A stretch of DNA of 51,834 bases from Nitrospira sp. (GTDB lineage: Bacteria; Nitrospirota; Nitrospiria; Nitrospirales; Nitrospiraceae): NCBI GenBank assembly GCA_024331085.1, contig JANDJG010000006.1:1-51834 (forward strand), given 5' to 3'. Below the pieces are notes generated by a model that was given only the letters and a program-made list of their open reading frames with translations, was not told the DNA's origin and made no database searches. A program made the position numbers and the translations under genes. Positions 39,480 to 47,618 of this stretch are shown here, piece by piece; position 1 is the stretch's first letter, and the number at the start of each line of letters is the position of its first letter.

Positions 39480-40910
39480 GTGGCGCGGTTGCACCTTGGA
39501 AATTCCCTTCGTTCCCTGGCTCCCGGCGAATCCGATCCCGACGGGATCTCCATCGACGAACTGACCGTTTCGACCAAATTGCAATCCTGGGAAAATGCAC
39601 AGCTTCCGGTCAAATGGAGGTTTTCGGCCCGTCTGCCGTTTTTTTTGGTTTTCCTGTTCATTCTTACCGTCATATTCGTTCCTTGGACACAGACGGTGAC
39701 CGTCACCGGCCAAATCTCGGCCTATACCCCCTACGAACGCCCTCAGGAAATCGAGGCCCAGATCACCGGGCGACTCAAAAAATGGCACGTGTTCGAAGGG
39801 GACCAGGTCAAGCAGGGCGACCTGATTCTTGAGTTGGACGACACCGACCCCAACTTCATGTCGCCGGACCTCTTGACGTTTCTGGAACAGCGGAAACAGG
39901 CGCTGGAAAAGACGAAAATGGCGGCCTTGGCGCGGGTCGCTCAACTCGACAAACGGATCGGAGAGATGCGGAACCTGCTGAACGCGGCCGTCCCCTCGGC
40001 TGAAGCGCGGGTGACCGAAGCGGAAAGCAAGGTACGGGAGGCACGACAGAGGGTCGAAGCCGCCAAGATCGCCGCCATGACGGCGAACTTGAACTTGGAG
40101 CGGCACAAGCAACTGGCGAAGAGAGGGTTGGTATCCGAGCGGGAGGTGGAACTGGCCATCCAGACCGATATCGCCGGTCGAGCCGACCTGGAAGGGGCCC
40201 AGGCGAACCTTCAGGCCGCGGAGCAGGCCATGAAATCGCTCGGCTTCGGCCGCGACCAAGTCAGCGCCGAAATGTTGCAGCGGCTGCTCGACGCGGAGGC
40301 GGCTCGCGACGCGTCGGTGCTGGAAGCGGCCAGGGTGGAGGACCAGCTTGCCGACGTCCTCTTGCGGCTTTCGAACGCCGAGCAGCGTCGCTACGCCGGC
40401 AAAATCACGGCGCCGGCCGACGGGACCGTCGTCAAGATGGCCAAGGTCGGCGTGGGAGAAACCGTCCGGCAGGGCGATACCCTGATCCTCATTGCTCCCA
40501 CCAGTTTTGACAGGGCCGTCGAGATGACCGCGGACGGGTTGGACGCGCCGTTGTTGAGCGTGGGCCGCAAGGTCAAGCTCCTCTTTTATGGAATCCCCGC
40601 CATTCCCCTGCCGGCCTGGCCTGAATTGATGGCCGGCACCTACGACGGCGTCATCAAGGTGGTCGATCAAGTCGACGACGGCAGGGGCAACTACCGGTTT
40701 TGGGTCGTTCCCGATCCCGACGATCGCCCTTGGCCCGACCAATCACACATCCGGCAGGGAACGAAAGTGATGGGCTGGGTGATCTTGAACCGCGTTCCCC
40801 TGTGGTATGAACTCTGGCGCCGGTTCAATCTCTTCCCCCCCGATTACGAGGAGCGAGCGCACACGTTGCTCGACACGTTGTTGCCCAAAGCGTGGAAAGC
40901 CACGAAATAA
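39480..40910 (+). CDS. HlyD-family periplasmic adaptor protein
   Basis: 476 residues, starting with GTG at 39480 after a weak GAGAG. Single inner-membrane segment (LPFFLVFLFILTVIFVPW), a biotinyl-lipoyl-like domain (ISAYTPYERPQEIEAQITGR and AGKITAPADGTVVKMAKVGV), a long coiled-coil hairpin of about 180 residues (residues 130-310, rich in E/A/R/K), and a beta-barrel domain. It would link an inner-membrane ABC exporter to an outer-membrane TolC channel. The ABC and TolC genes lie on the other strand, tail to tail (37-bp gap), so the set is divided between two transcripts. Confidence 0.9.
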   Translation: MARLHLGNSLRSLAPGESDPDGISIDELTVSTKLQSWENAQLPVKWRFSARLPFFLVFLFILTVIFVPWTQTVTVTGQISAYTPYERPQEIEAQITGRLKKWHVFEGDQVKQGDLILELDDTDPNFMSPDLLTFLEQRKQALEKTKMAALARVAQLDKRIGEMRNLLNAAVPSAEARVTEAESKVREARQRVEAAKIAAMTANLNLERHKQLAKRGLVSEREVELAIQTDIAGRADLEGAQANLQAAEQAMKSLGFGRDQVSAEMLQRLLDAEAARDASVLEAARVEDQLADVLLRLSNAEQRRYAGKITAPADGTVVKMAKVGVGETVRQGDTLILIAPTSFDRAVEMTADGLDAPLLSVGRKVKLLFYGIPAIPLPAWPELMAGTYDGVIKVVDQVDDGRGNYRFWVVPDPDDRPWPDQSHIRQGTKVMGWVILNRVPLWYELWRRFNLFPPDYEERAHTLLDTLLPKAWKATK

Positions 40911-40947
40911 CGTTCTTCCGCGTCTGAACCGCCCACGCCGCCTTTCT

Positions 40948-42654
40948 TCAAGACATCAACAGCCCCGGGCCGGTCGCCTCGCCGAGCGAGATACAGCGAT
41001 CGACGTAGGGAGTCAGGTCGGGATCGCTCGAGACAAAAATGACGGTCCAAGGCTCATCCTTGGAGCAGAGTCGTTGGATGATGGTATCCCGCACCGAGGG
41101 CTGCATGTCGTGAAACAACCCGTCGAAAACCAGCAATTGCGGTCGTCCGACGATCGCTCGCGCGAGCAGGATGCGCAAGACGTGGGTCGGGGCGGGAATT
41201 TCCCCGAGCACGCCGATGCCGGAATCGATGCCTTGAGGAAACGTCGCCACCTCCTCCTGAAGCTTGGTCAACCACAGCGCCCACCGGATATCCTCATAGG
41301 AAATGTAGGGTCGTCGCCAGACGATATTGTCCGCGATCGTTCCATCGATCAGCGAGAGCTGCGAATCGATCATGAAGCCGCGGCACCGGTTGATGACGCT
41401 TGGATCCAGATGCCTGAGATCCACGTCGTTATAGGAAACGATCCCGCCGGTCGGCATGGTCAATCCGGCCAACATCTTCGCGAGAGACATCCGCGCCGTC
41501 GTCGTCCCGACGTAGATGGCGATCTTCTCGCCCGGAGCGACGTTCAGATCGACGTTCCTCAACACCGGTGATTCCCCCGAACTCAGACTCACACCCTGAC
41601 ACGACACGCGAATGCCGTGGATTTTGGAGTCGGGCAGCGTCACCGGCATCGTGGAGGTCTGCAGGCGCCGATCACCGGGGAGAGAGAAGAACGTATCCAG
41701 CTCGACCAAGGCCGTGAAAAAGAAATACACCTGCCCCATGCTCTTGACGACCGCGTCGAAGTTGACCAGCAGGCCGGCGACCACGACCTCCACCGCCACC
41801 AATTGGCCGATAGTCAATTGGTCGATGGTCAAGAGCCACCCGGCCAACGCCAGGGCGCCGCCGTGCGCGACCGCCTGGCCGCCCACCGAAGCCAGAAATT
41901 GGCGCAGCAGCACGGCGAACCGAGACCGGCGGCACTCGATGTAGCGCGTCGCGATCTCGTCGGTTTTCTGAATCACCAAAGCGTCGCTGTCCGTCGCCTT
42001 GACGTGAAGCAGGTTCTGGGAAAGCTGCTGAATCCAGTGCAACATGTCATACTTGGCGTGAGACATGTCGACGGTCGTCCGCAACCCTCCCCGCGAGAGA
42101 CCGAAAAAAATGACGGAGGAGCCGAGCAGCAGGACGCCGTTAAAGAGCAGAAAGTAGGGATGATAGAACACCAAAATCATCATGCCGATCGTGCCGCCGA
42201 TGACCACGTGGACCAAGTCCACCAACAACGTCGCCAAGGCGCGTTGCATGAAGACCGTTTCCACGAAATAGTTCGAAAGCCTGGGGTGAAACTCTTGGAC
42301 GCGAACATGCGAGAGCTTCCGAGCCATCGCAAACGCCGTCCTGACGAACAGTCGGCGCTGCAAGACTTCGACGGCGTAATATTGCAACGTCCGAAAGGCT
42401 CCGACGGCGATCAAGACGACGACCATGATGACGGCCAGCGTGGCGATCATCACCGGTTGGATCGCGAAGGAAAAGGTATTGACCAATTCCTGAACCGTCA
42501 GAGGCACGATGAGCGAAAACAGGCCGATCACCAGCGAATAGGAGACCACCAGGGTCAGAATTCTTCGTTCGTGCCGAAGAAAGCGGCCGAACAGGCCCAG
42601 GACATGAAAGAGGCTCGGCTGCGCGTCGCCAGGCGCGCCATGCGATTGTCCCAT
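40948..42654 (-). CDS. ABC exporter-like protein with degenerate nucleotide-binding domain
   Basis: 568 residues from ATG 42654. Six transmembrane helices are expected across residues 20-300 (LVVSYSLVIGLFSLIVPLTV, VIMVVVLIAVGAFRTLQYYA). The C-terminal ATPase domain is recognisable but altered at every key site: Walker A reads AIYVGTTTARMSLAKMLAGL without GK(S/T), the signature LSGGQ is LGEIPAPTHV, the Walker B Glu is missing (LLVFDGLF), and the H-loop His is replaced (VIFVSSDPD). The Q-loop (DSQ) and ARAIV helix remain. This domain probably does not hydrolyse ATP. It sits 135 bp after the TolC gene on the same strand. Confidence 0.88.
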   Translation of the reverse strand: MGQSHGAPGDAQPSLFHVLGLFGRFLRHERRILTLVVSYSLVIGLFSLIVPLTVQELVNTFSFAIQPVMIATLAVIMVVVLIAVGAFRTLQYYAVEVLQRRLFVRTAFAMARKLSHVRVQEFHPRLSNYFVETVFMQRALATLLVDLVHVVIGGTIGMMILVFYHPYFLLFNGVLLLGSSVIFFGLSRGGLRTTVDMSHAKYDMLHWIQQLSQNLLHVKATDSDALVIQKTDEIATRYIECRRSRFAVLLRQFLASVGGQAVAHGGALALAGWLLTIDQLTIGQLVAVEVVVAGLLVNFDAVVKSMGQVYFFFTALVELDTFFSLPGDRRLQTSTMPVTLPDSKIHGIRVSCQGVSLSSGESPVLRNVDLNVAPGEKIAIYVGTTTARMSLAKMLAGLTMPTGGIVSYNDVDLRHLDPSVINRCRGFMIDSQLSLIDGTIADNIVWRRPYISYEDIRWALWLTKLQEEVATFPQGIDSGIGVLGEIPAPTHVLRILLARAIVGRPQLLVFDGLFHDMQPSVRDTIIQRLCSKDEPWTVIFVSSDPDLTPYVDRCISLGEATGPGLLMS

Positions 42655-42789
42655 GTGTCGGATTCTCCCGGTAATCACCTCTGTTCGGACATGATCGACG
42701 CGCCTGCCGGCTCATGACGAGCGGATTCGCTCCCGTCTTCCGCTTGCGGAAACCCTATCATGCTTCCGCCGGCGAGTCATCCGCCGACG

Positions 42790-44235
42790 TCACTCCGCCG
42801 GTATCTTGGCCCAGGCTCCGATCGCCCATTGGTACAAGGCTAGGGCCTTGTGGAATTCGGCCTTGGCCAGAATGACTTGTTTTTTCGCGTCGACGGTGTT
42901 GCGCTCTCGAAGATTGACGAACAACACCGTGCTGGCGCCGAGACTGAAGCGGTACCGCTCCCCTTCTTCGACGATTTCGACCAAACGAAGGGCCTGCGAG
43001 GCCTCCTCGATGCGCTCCTTGGCTCGCTCGATGGCCGAGAGGGCGTTGTCGACGTCGACCGCCACTTGATTCTCTCGAAACGCCTTGGCCATCACCAGCC
43101 GCTCCGCCTGCCCCTGCGCCTGCAACACCTCGCCTCTGCCGCGCCGCTGGAAAATCGGAAACCGCAGTTCGACTCCGAATCGATATCCCAACCCCAGCAC
43201 GAATTTTTCGGGCGCGCGGGCCGGCGCCGCCTCCAGGTCCAGATTGGGCAACAGGTTGTTCTTGGCCAGCGCCAGATCGATGTGATTGATCTTCGCTTCC
43301 ACTTCAAGCTCTTTCACTTCCGGCCGTTCTTTCGCCGCCTCGAGCTTGTGCGACAGCGCGTCTTCGGAAGTCGGAACCCGCCCCACCACCGGGAATTCCG
43401 GCGCACGATCAAGGGGTGGAGTGGACGGAGCACCATTGTCCCATAAAAACATGGACAGCCTGAACTGTTCTTGCTCAAGACGCCGACGGGCCGCGATGGC
43501 GATCTCGCGGCGGCGGTGCACTTCCTGCCCAGCCTCCACGACGTCGATCGGGGCGATTGCGCCGGCTTTCGCCCGTTCTTCCATCTGTTGATAGCGCTCT
43601 TCCGCCACGGTCAACGCTTGTTGTTCGACCTCCAGCATCTTGACGGCCGCCACCCACTCCCAGAATTGATGAGCGGCCGCCAAGAAGAGATCCTGACGGG
43701 TCTGCGCGATCTTGATTTCCGCGAGGGGCGCCGCAAGCTCCGACCGTTGCAGTTCGGCTCGTTCGGGGTTCACCAACAGACCCCGGAGCAAGGGAAGAAA
43801 TCCTCCTAAAATGAGCTGCTGATTCTCACCGAACGCCAAGTCGGGAATCCGCGCCTCGCCGATCGCTCGGCGATATCCGGCGCTGCCCCGAAATCCCCAT
43901 GGATGGCGGGCTTCAAACAAGGTGTCGTTGTACCCGACGGTTTGCGTCCCCTTTTCCGGATTACTGCTCGAAATGAACCGCTCAAGTTCCATGTCATTGA
44001 CGAGAACCGGGTCAAACGCGCCCAGCGCTTTGATGATCTTGCCTCGCGCGATCGTTTTCTCGGCCCCCGCTCCTCTGAGGAGCGGATGAGATCGATCGAT
44101 CCAGGAATGAACTTCTTCCAGGGTGAACGGAACGGAAAGAAGCGACTTTCCGACCGGTCGCTCGTCTGCCTGCCCCGCAAACGCGATCGCCGACAAGGCA
44201 AGCCACCATCCGAAAACAAGCATCAGCAGTTGCAT
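42790..44235 (-). CDS. TolC-family outer-membrane channel
   Basis: 481 residues from ATG 44235 with AAAGGAG 6 nt upstream. The signal peptide (LLMLVFGWWLALSAIAFAG) is followed by two repeats of the outer-membrane-efflux-protein fold: helical hairpins such as QRSELAAPLAEIKIAQTRQD and QQALTVAEERYQQMEERAKA, and ELEVEAKINHIDLALAKNNL, with conserved YxxG-type strands (FVLGLGYRFGVELRFPIFQ). Probably trimeric. It is the first gene of a two-gene minus-strand unit with the ABC protein; a HlyD adaptor is divergently positioned. The exported substrate is unknown. Confidence 0.88.
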   Translation of the reverse strand: MQLLMLVFGWWLALSAIAFAGQADERPVGKSLLSVPFTLEEVHSWIDRSHPLLRGAGAEKTIARGKIIKALGAFDPVLVNDMELERFISSSNPEKGTQTVGYNDTLFEARHPWGFRGSAGYRRAIGEARIPDLAFGENQQLILGGFLPLLRGLLVNPERAELQRSELAAPLAEIKIAQTRQDLFLAAAHQFWEWVAAVKMLEVEQQALTVAEERYQQMEERAKAGAIAPIDVVEAGQEVHRRREIAIAARRRLEQEQFRLSMFLWDNGAPSTPPLDRAPEFPVVGRVPTSEDALSHKLEAAKERPEVKELEVEAKINHIDLALAKNNLLPNLDLEAAPARAPEKFVLGLGYRFGVELRFPIFQRRGRGEVLQAQGQAERLVMAKAFRENQVAVDVDNALSAIERAKERIEEASQALRLVEIVEEGERYRFSLGASTVLFVNLRERNTVDAKKQVILAKAEFHKALALYQWAIGAWAKIPAE

Positions 44236-44580
44236 CGCGAATCTCCTTTCGTTCGGGCGGATTCCGTCCGGGCTTTTGCTATAGGACAGCTTTTCAAACA
44301 GCCCGGTCACGCCGGCGCCCAGAGCAGGTGACGTCGGACGGCGCGAGGATGCGCGTCCTGACACGAATGTCATCGAATCAGCCGGCGGAGTCGACCGGTG
44401 TTTCTTTCACAATCGACGGCATGCCGCCGTGAGGCGAACGTAGCACATGACGGACTCGGACTCTACCGCCCGCGGCGGGTTCAATCGAACATGGAGCCGT
44501 CGGAAGCAAAGGCGCCGTCAGACGGCATCCGGCTGCAGGAAGACGGTGTCGGGCAATCGGCAGGAGGGGAGTAAGAGGCG
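44236..44580. other. Intergenic region without a supported gene
   Basis: 345 bp between the TolC start and the L,D-transpeptidase stop, both on the minus strand. It should hold the TolC promoter, but no convincing -35/-10 pair was seen. The small ORFs in the track here look like noise. Confidence 0.5.
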
Positions 44581-45426
44581 TCAACGCTTCGGCGGCCGAC
44601 CGACGATGTGCACGCGAGGTCCTTGGGAAAGCAGGATCAGCCGGTCATCCTGCGCGTCGCCCCCCAACACCCATTCGAAGAGCCGTTTGGCATCGGTTAA
44701 TTCCGGATGGCGTGGAACACCGTACTGTTCCTTCTGCATCGGCTCATCATAGAGGCCGATGCACCCGTGCGAGGCGGGATAACCTGGCACATCCCGCCCG
44801 TGCATCCAGTACGACACACCGGCGCGATTGGTATAAAACCGGAGGGCATAGTTCATCGGATAGGGGCGATCGGTTCCTTCGATCGTATAGAGGCTGGACT
44901 CATGGCGACGATGAGCGGCGGAAATGCGAAATTCGCCTGTGGGAGTCCGATCGGGATCAGCACGAGCCCCCGACGTGATCGGAAGCGAAAACCGGAGCGC
45001 CCCGTATTCGTATGCGCCGAGGAATTGCTCGGACAGATCGATGAGAATGAACTTCGCTTCCCCTTCCGCCGGCGGATACACCGGCGGAAGCGGCTCAAAC
45101 TCGGCCAGGTCCTCAACCCGCTTCGGCACCTTGATGGACACGCCGGGACCGGCGTGACGCCGATCGACGCGGTTGAACCGAACGACGTCCACCCACCGTT
45201 CGCCGAACAGTCGCTCCAATGATTCGCCGCCGCGCAACGTCCGGCATTCCCAGTCGATCCGCTCGTCGCTCGGATGGAGGACGGCACACAGGCCGAGCAG
45301 TTTCTTGAGCATGTCCGCGTAAGACACAACGGGAAGAAGTGCGGCCAGGACAAGAACGATCGCAAGCCATCCGTCTCGGACGATGGAGGCACGGCCCGCC
45401 GTCCTCGTGCGAAGATCGGACCTCAT
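44581..45426 (-). CDS. L,D-transpeptidase (YkuD family)
   Basis: 281 residues. An N-terminal membrane segment (GWLAIVLVLAALLPVVSYA) places the enzyme in the periplasm. The YkuD catalytic motif is YWMHGRDVPGYPASHGCIGL with Cys as nucleophile and the conserved HG and SHGC. It likely cross-links peptidoglycan (3-3 links) or attaches lipoproteins. Preceding region (EAKFILIDLSEQFLGAYEYG) is the usual YkuD start, and TPTGEFRISAAHRRHESSLY is a substrate-binding segment. No LysM is visible, although the sequence before the domain (SLERLFGERWVDVVRFNRVD) resembles a LysM remnant. Gene stands alone. Confidence 0.92.
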   Translation of the reverse strand: MRSDLRTRTAGRASIVRDGWLAIVLVLAALLPVVSYADMLKKLLGLCAVLHPSDERIDWECRTLRGGESLERLFGERWVDVVRFNRVDRRHAGPGVSIKVPKRVEDLAEFEPLPPVYPPAEGEAKFILIDLSEQFLGAYEYGALRFSLPITSGARADPDRTPTGEFRISAAHRRHESSLYTIEGTDRPYPMNYALRFYTNRAGVSYWMHGRDVPGYPASHGCIGLYDEPMQKEQYGVPRHPELTDAKRLFEWVLGGDAQDDRLILLSQGPRVHIVGRPPKR

Positions 45427-45512
45427 GTCCGCTCCCTTTGTGATCCTCCACGCGCGTCTTCTCCCGATTCCGCGTCTCTTGCGAGAGGCGTGTCACGTCG
45501 CGCGACCGCCGC

Positions 45513-45947
45513 TTACGACCAATATTGCGACGCCCTCAAATAGCCGAACAGCAGATCGCGACGAGCCAGGATGCCTACCAGCTTGTTGTTCCGCACGACC
45601 GGCACGCGGGTGACGTACCGATCTTGAAACAGATCGGCCACTTGGGCCAACGTCCGGTCCTCGGTCACCGTCAGGGGATTCGTCGACATGATCTCAGCCG
45701 CCGTGATCTTCCTCAGATCCCGCCCGTCGATCATCGCCTGCAAGAGATCATACTCGGTCACAATGCCGACGACCGTGCCTTCCTCATCCACGACCGGGAG
45801 GCTTCCATAATTGCGATGGGTCATCAGGTGGGCGATCGTCGCCGCGTCGGTGCGCGGCGTACAGCGCGTCACCGCGTCTTGCATCAACTGTCCGACGGTC
45901 AAGGTCTTGGGATCACAGGCTTTGAGAAAAAATTCCGTCTGCCGCAT
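45513..45947 (-). CDS. CBS-pair protein (two CBS domains)
   Basis: 144 residues. CBS 1 runs from TVGQLMQDAVTRCTPRTDAA to VVGIVTEYDLLQAMIDGRDL; CBS 2 from ITAAEIMSTNPLTVTEDRTL to LVGILARRDLLFGYLRASQY. Such stand-alone pairs bind AMP, ATP, NADH or similar and report cell energy. No enzyme domain is attached. The gene starts 9 bp after the preceding CBS gene's stop and the proteins are paralogues, so they are cotranscribed. It resembles mycobacterial HRP1 in architecture. Confidence 0.93.
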   Translation of the reverse strand: MRQTEFFLKACDPKTLTVGQLMQDAVTRCTPRTDAATIAHLMTHRNYGSLPVVDEEGTVVGIVTEYDLLQAMIDGRDLRKITAAEIMSTNPLTVTEDRTLAQVADLFQDRYVTRVPVVRNNKLVGILARRDLLFGYLRASQYWS

Positions 45948-45956
45948 CGTCCGTCC

Positions 45957-46436
45957 TCACTTTCTCGTCTTGGGCTTTCCCGCCGAGGAGCCTGCCACCA
46001 GCGACGGGCCTGCCGCCAGATAGACGCGCAGGACGTCGCGGCGCGCAATGATGCCGATCAACCGATTCTTGTCGTCAACGACCGGAACGCGAACCAAATC
46101 ACTCGCCCGCAACACGTGCACCAGCGTGGCCAGGTTGGTCGCCGCAGGGACGGAGTAGGGATTGCCCGTCATCACCTCTCCCGCCGTCACGGTCCCGAGT
46201 TCCTTCCCCTCATCAAGAGCCGCCAGCAGATCATGTTCGCTGACGATTCCGATCAACTTTCTCCGTTGATCGATGACGGGAACCGCCCCAAATCCCTCGA
46301 TCATCAGCGAGGCGATCACGTCGCCTTTTGTGCGCAGATGCACGGACTGCACTTTTGTCTCCATCACTTGCTCAACGGTCATCGAGGAGAAATCTTGTCG
46401 CTTGGCCCCTTGCGCCTTGTTCTTCCGGACCGCCAT
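45957..46436 (-). CDS. CBS-pair protein, paralogue with basic N-terminal tail
   Basis: 159 residues from ATG 46436 (GGGAGG upstream). A basic lead (AVRKNKAQGAKRQDFSS) precedes CBS 1 (TVEQVMETKVQSVHLRTKGD to LIGIVSEHDLLAALDEGKEL) and CBS 2 (VTAGEVMTGNPYSVPAATNL to LIGIIARRDVLRVYLAAG); a basic tail GSSAGKPKTRK closes it. Function as for the neighbour. First gene of a two-gene unit. On the minus strand 74-88 bp upstream (46524-46510) lies TGGCA-ATTCG-GGGCA, a poor candidate for a sigma-54 element. It diverges from the USP/P-type ATPase operon. Confidence 0.92.
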   Translation of the reverse strand: MAVRKNKAQGAKRQDFSSMTVEQVMETKVQSVHLRTKGDVIASLMIEGFGAVPVIDQRRKLIGIVSEHDLLAALDEGKELGTVTAGEVMTGNPYSVPAATNLATLVHVLRASDLVRVPVVDDKNRLIGIIARRDVLRVYLAAGPSLVAGSSAGKPKTRK

Positions 46437-46712
46437 GGCAGTACCTCCCTCATAGAGATTCTCTGGTTTGCCGATTTTCCCCTCAGCTTTCACCTTCAAT
46501 CAAAGCCGATGCCCCGAATTGCCACGGCCCGGTTTTCCACCTGATGCAAAACTCCCCAGCACCTCAATTGATTTGGCACGCGAGGTACCCTCAATATCAA
46601 AGAAAGAAAAGGGGCTCTTACTTCCTTTTCCGACCGGGCGACCATAGGCATATACAATGCAGATTGAGTGCCTGACGGTACCCGCCATGAACCCCCAACA
46701 AAAGGAGCGGCC

Positions 46713-47618
46713 ATGAAAATCCTCTGCGCCGTGGACGGATCGGAGTTTTCGCAATGGGCCATTGATGCGATCGGGGTCTTGGGACGAAGCGCCCTTTCTT
46801 CCGTCACAGTGCTGCACGTCATGGACACCCGGCATCTCAAGCCGATCGGGGCCCCCCACATGGCAACCTATCGAGGCGCCAAAGCGGCCTTGGAGAAGTC
46901 GGGGGAAGAGATTCTCCGCCGCTCCGTCACTCGACTGGAAACGGCGCTCAGTCAATCACCCCTGCGCCCGCGCACGGCGGTGCGCACCCTGTTGCTCCAC
47001 GGCTCTCCCGCCTCCACGATCGTCCAGCGAGCCACCCAAGAGCGGATGGATCTCATCGTCCTTGGCACACGCGGTGCGAGCGACATCAAAGGCTTTCTCC
47101 TCGGCAGCGTGGCGCGCAAGGTCGCTTCACTGGCCGACTGCGCGGTCCTCGCCGTCAAGCGACCGATCAAGACGGTCGATCGGATTCTTCTGGCAGTGGA
47201 CGAATCGAAATATTCCCGACGGGCGGCGAAATTTCTCCGCTCCGGCATTCTTCCCGACACCGCGCATATCATCATCTTTACCGCGGCCGTCTCGCCGGTC
47301 ACCGACCTGGCCGCCGGCCACCTCACCGAGCAGCAGATCAAATCGCTCAATGAACCGGTGTTCGAACGGGCGACGGACCTCGTAGCCAAGATGCGGGAGG
47401 ACTTCTTGAAAGAAGGGTTCACCGTGACGACGGAAGTGCAATTCAATCACGTGGTTGACGCCATCATCCGGATGGCGACCCTCAACCAGAGCGACATCCT
47501 GGTCGTCGGTTCGCGAGGATTATCCGCGCACGAGCGGCTTCAACTGGGAAGCGTCTCCGAAACGGCGCTGAAGTATGCGCCCTGCTCGGTTCTGGTCGTG
47601 CGAGGCGTTCGTGCCTGA
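46713..47618 (+). CDS. Tandem universal stress protein
   Basis: 301 residues from ATG 46713 (AAAGGAG 7 nt upstream). Domain 1: MKILCAVDGSEFSQWAIDAI to VLGTRGASDIKGFLLGSVAR and DCAVLAVKR. Domain 2: DRILLAVDESKYSRRAAKFL to VVGSRGLSAHERLQLGSVSE and PCSVLVVRG. The G-2x-G-9x-G(S) pattern is seen in both. Its stop overlaps the start of the P-type ATPase by eight bases, so the USP is translated together with a cation pump, as ctpF and Rv1996 are neighbours in M. tuberculosis (general knowledge). Confidence 0.93.
   Translation: MKILCAVDGSEFSQWAIDAIGVLGRSALSSVTVLHVMDTRHLKPIGAPHMATYRGAKAALEKSGEEILRRSVTRLETALSQSPLRPRTAVRTLLLHGSPASTIVQRATQERMDLIVLGTRGASDIKGFLLGSVARKVASLADCAVLAVKRPIKTVDRILLAVDESKYSRRAAKFLRSGILPDTAHIIIFTAAVSPVTDLAAGHLTEQQIKSLNEPVFERATDLVAKMREDFLKEGFTVTTEVQFNHVVDAIIRMATLNQSDILVVGSRGLSAHERLQLGSVSETALKYAPCSVLVVRGVRA

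Noticed and set aside
39354-40742. Minus-strand 462-aa ORF
   Set aside because: Antisense shadow of the HlyD adaptor; composition typical of a GC-rich shadow frame.
46573-46588. TTGGCACG-like sigma-54 -24 box before the USP/ATPase operon
   Set aside because: The -24 part is perfect, but the invariant GC at -12 is missing (GTACC), so it should not work as a sigma-54 promoter.
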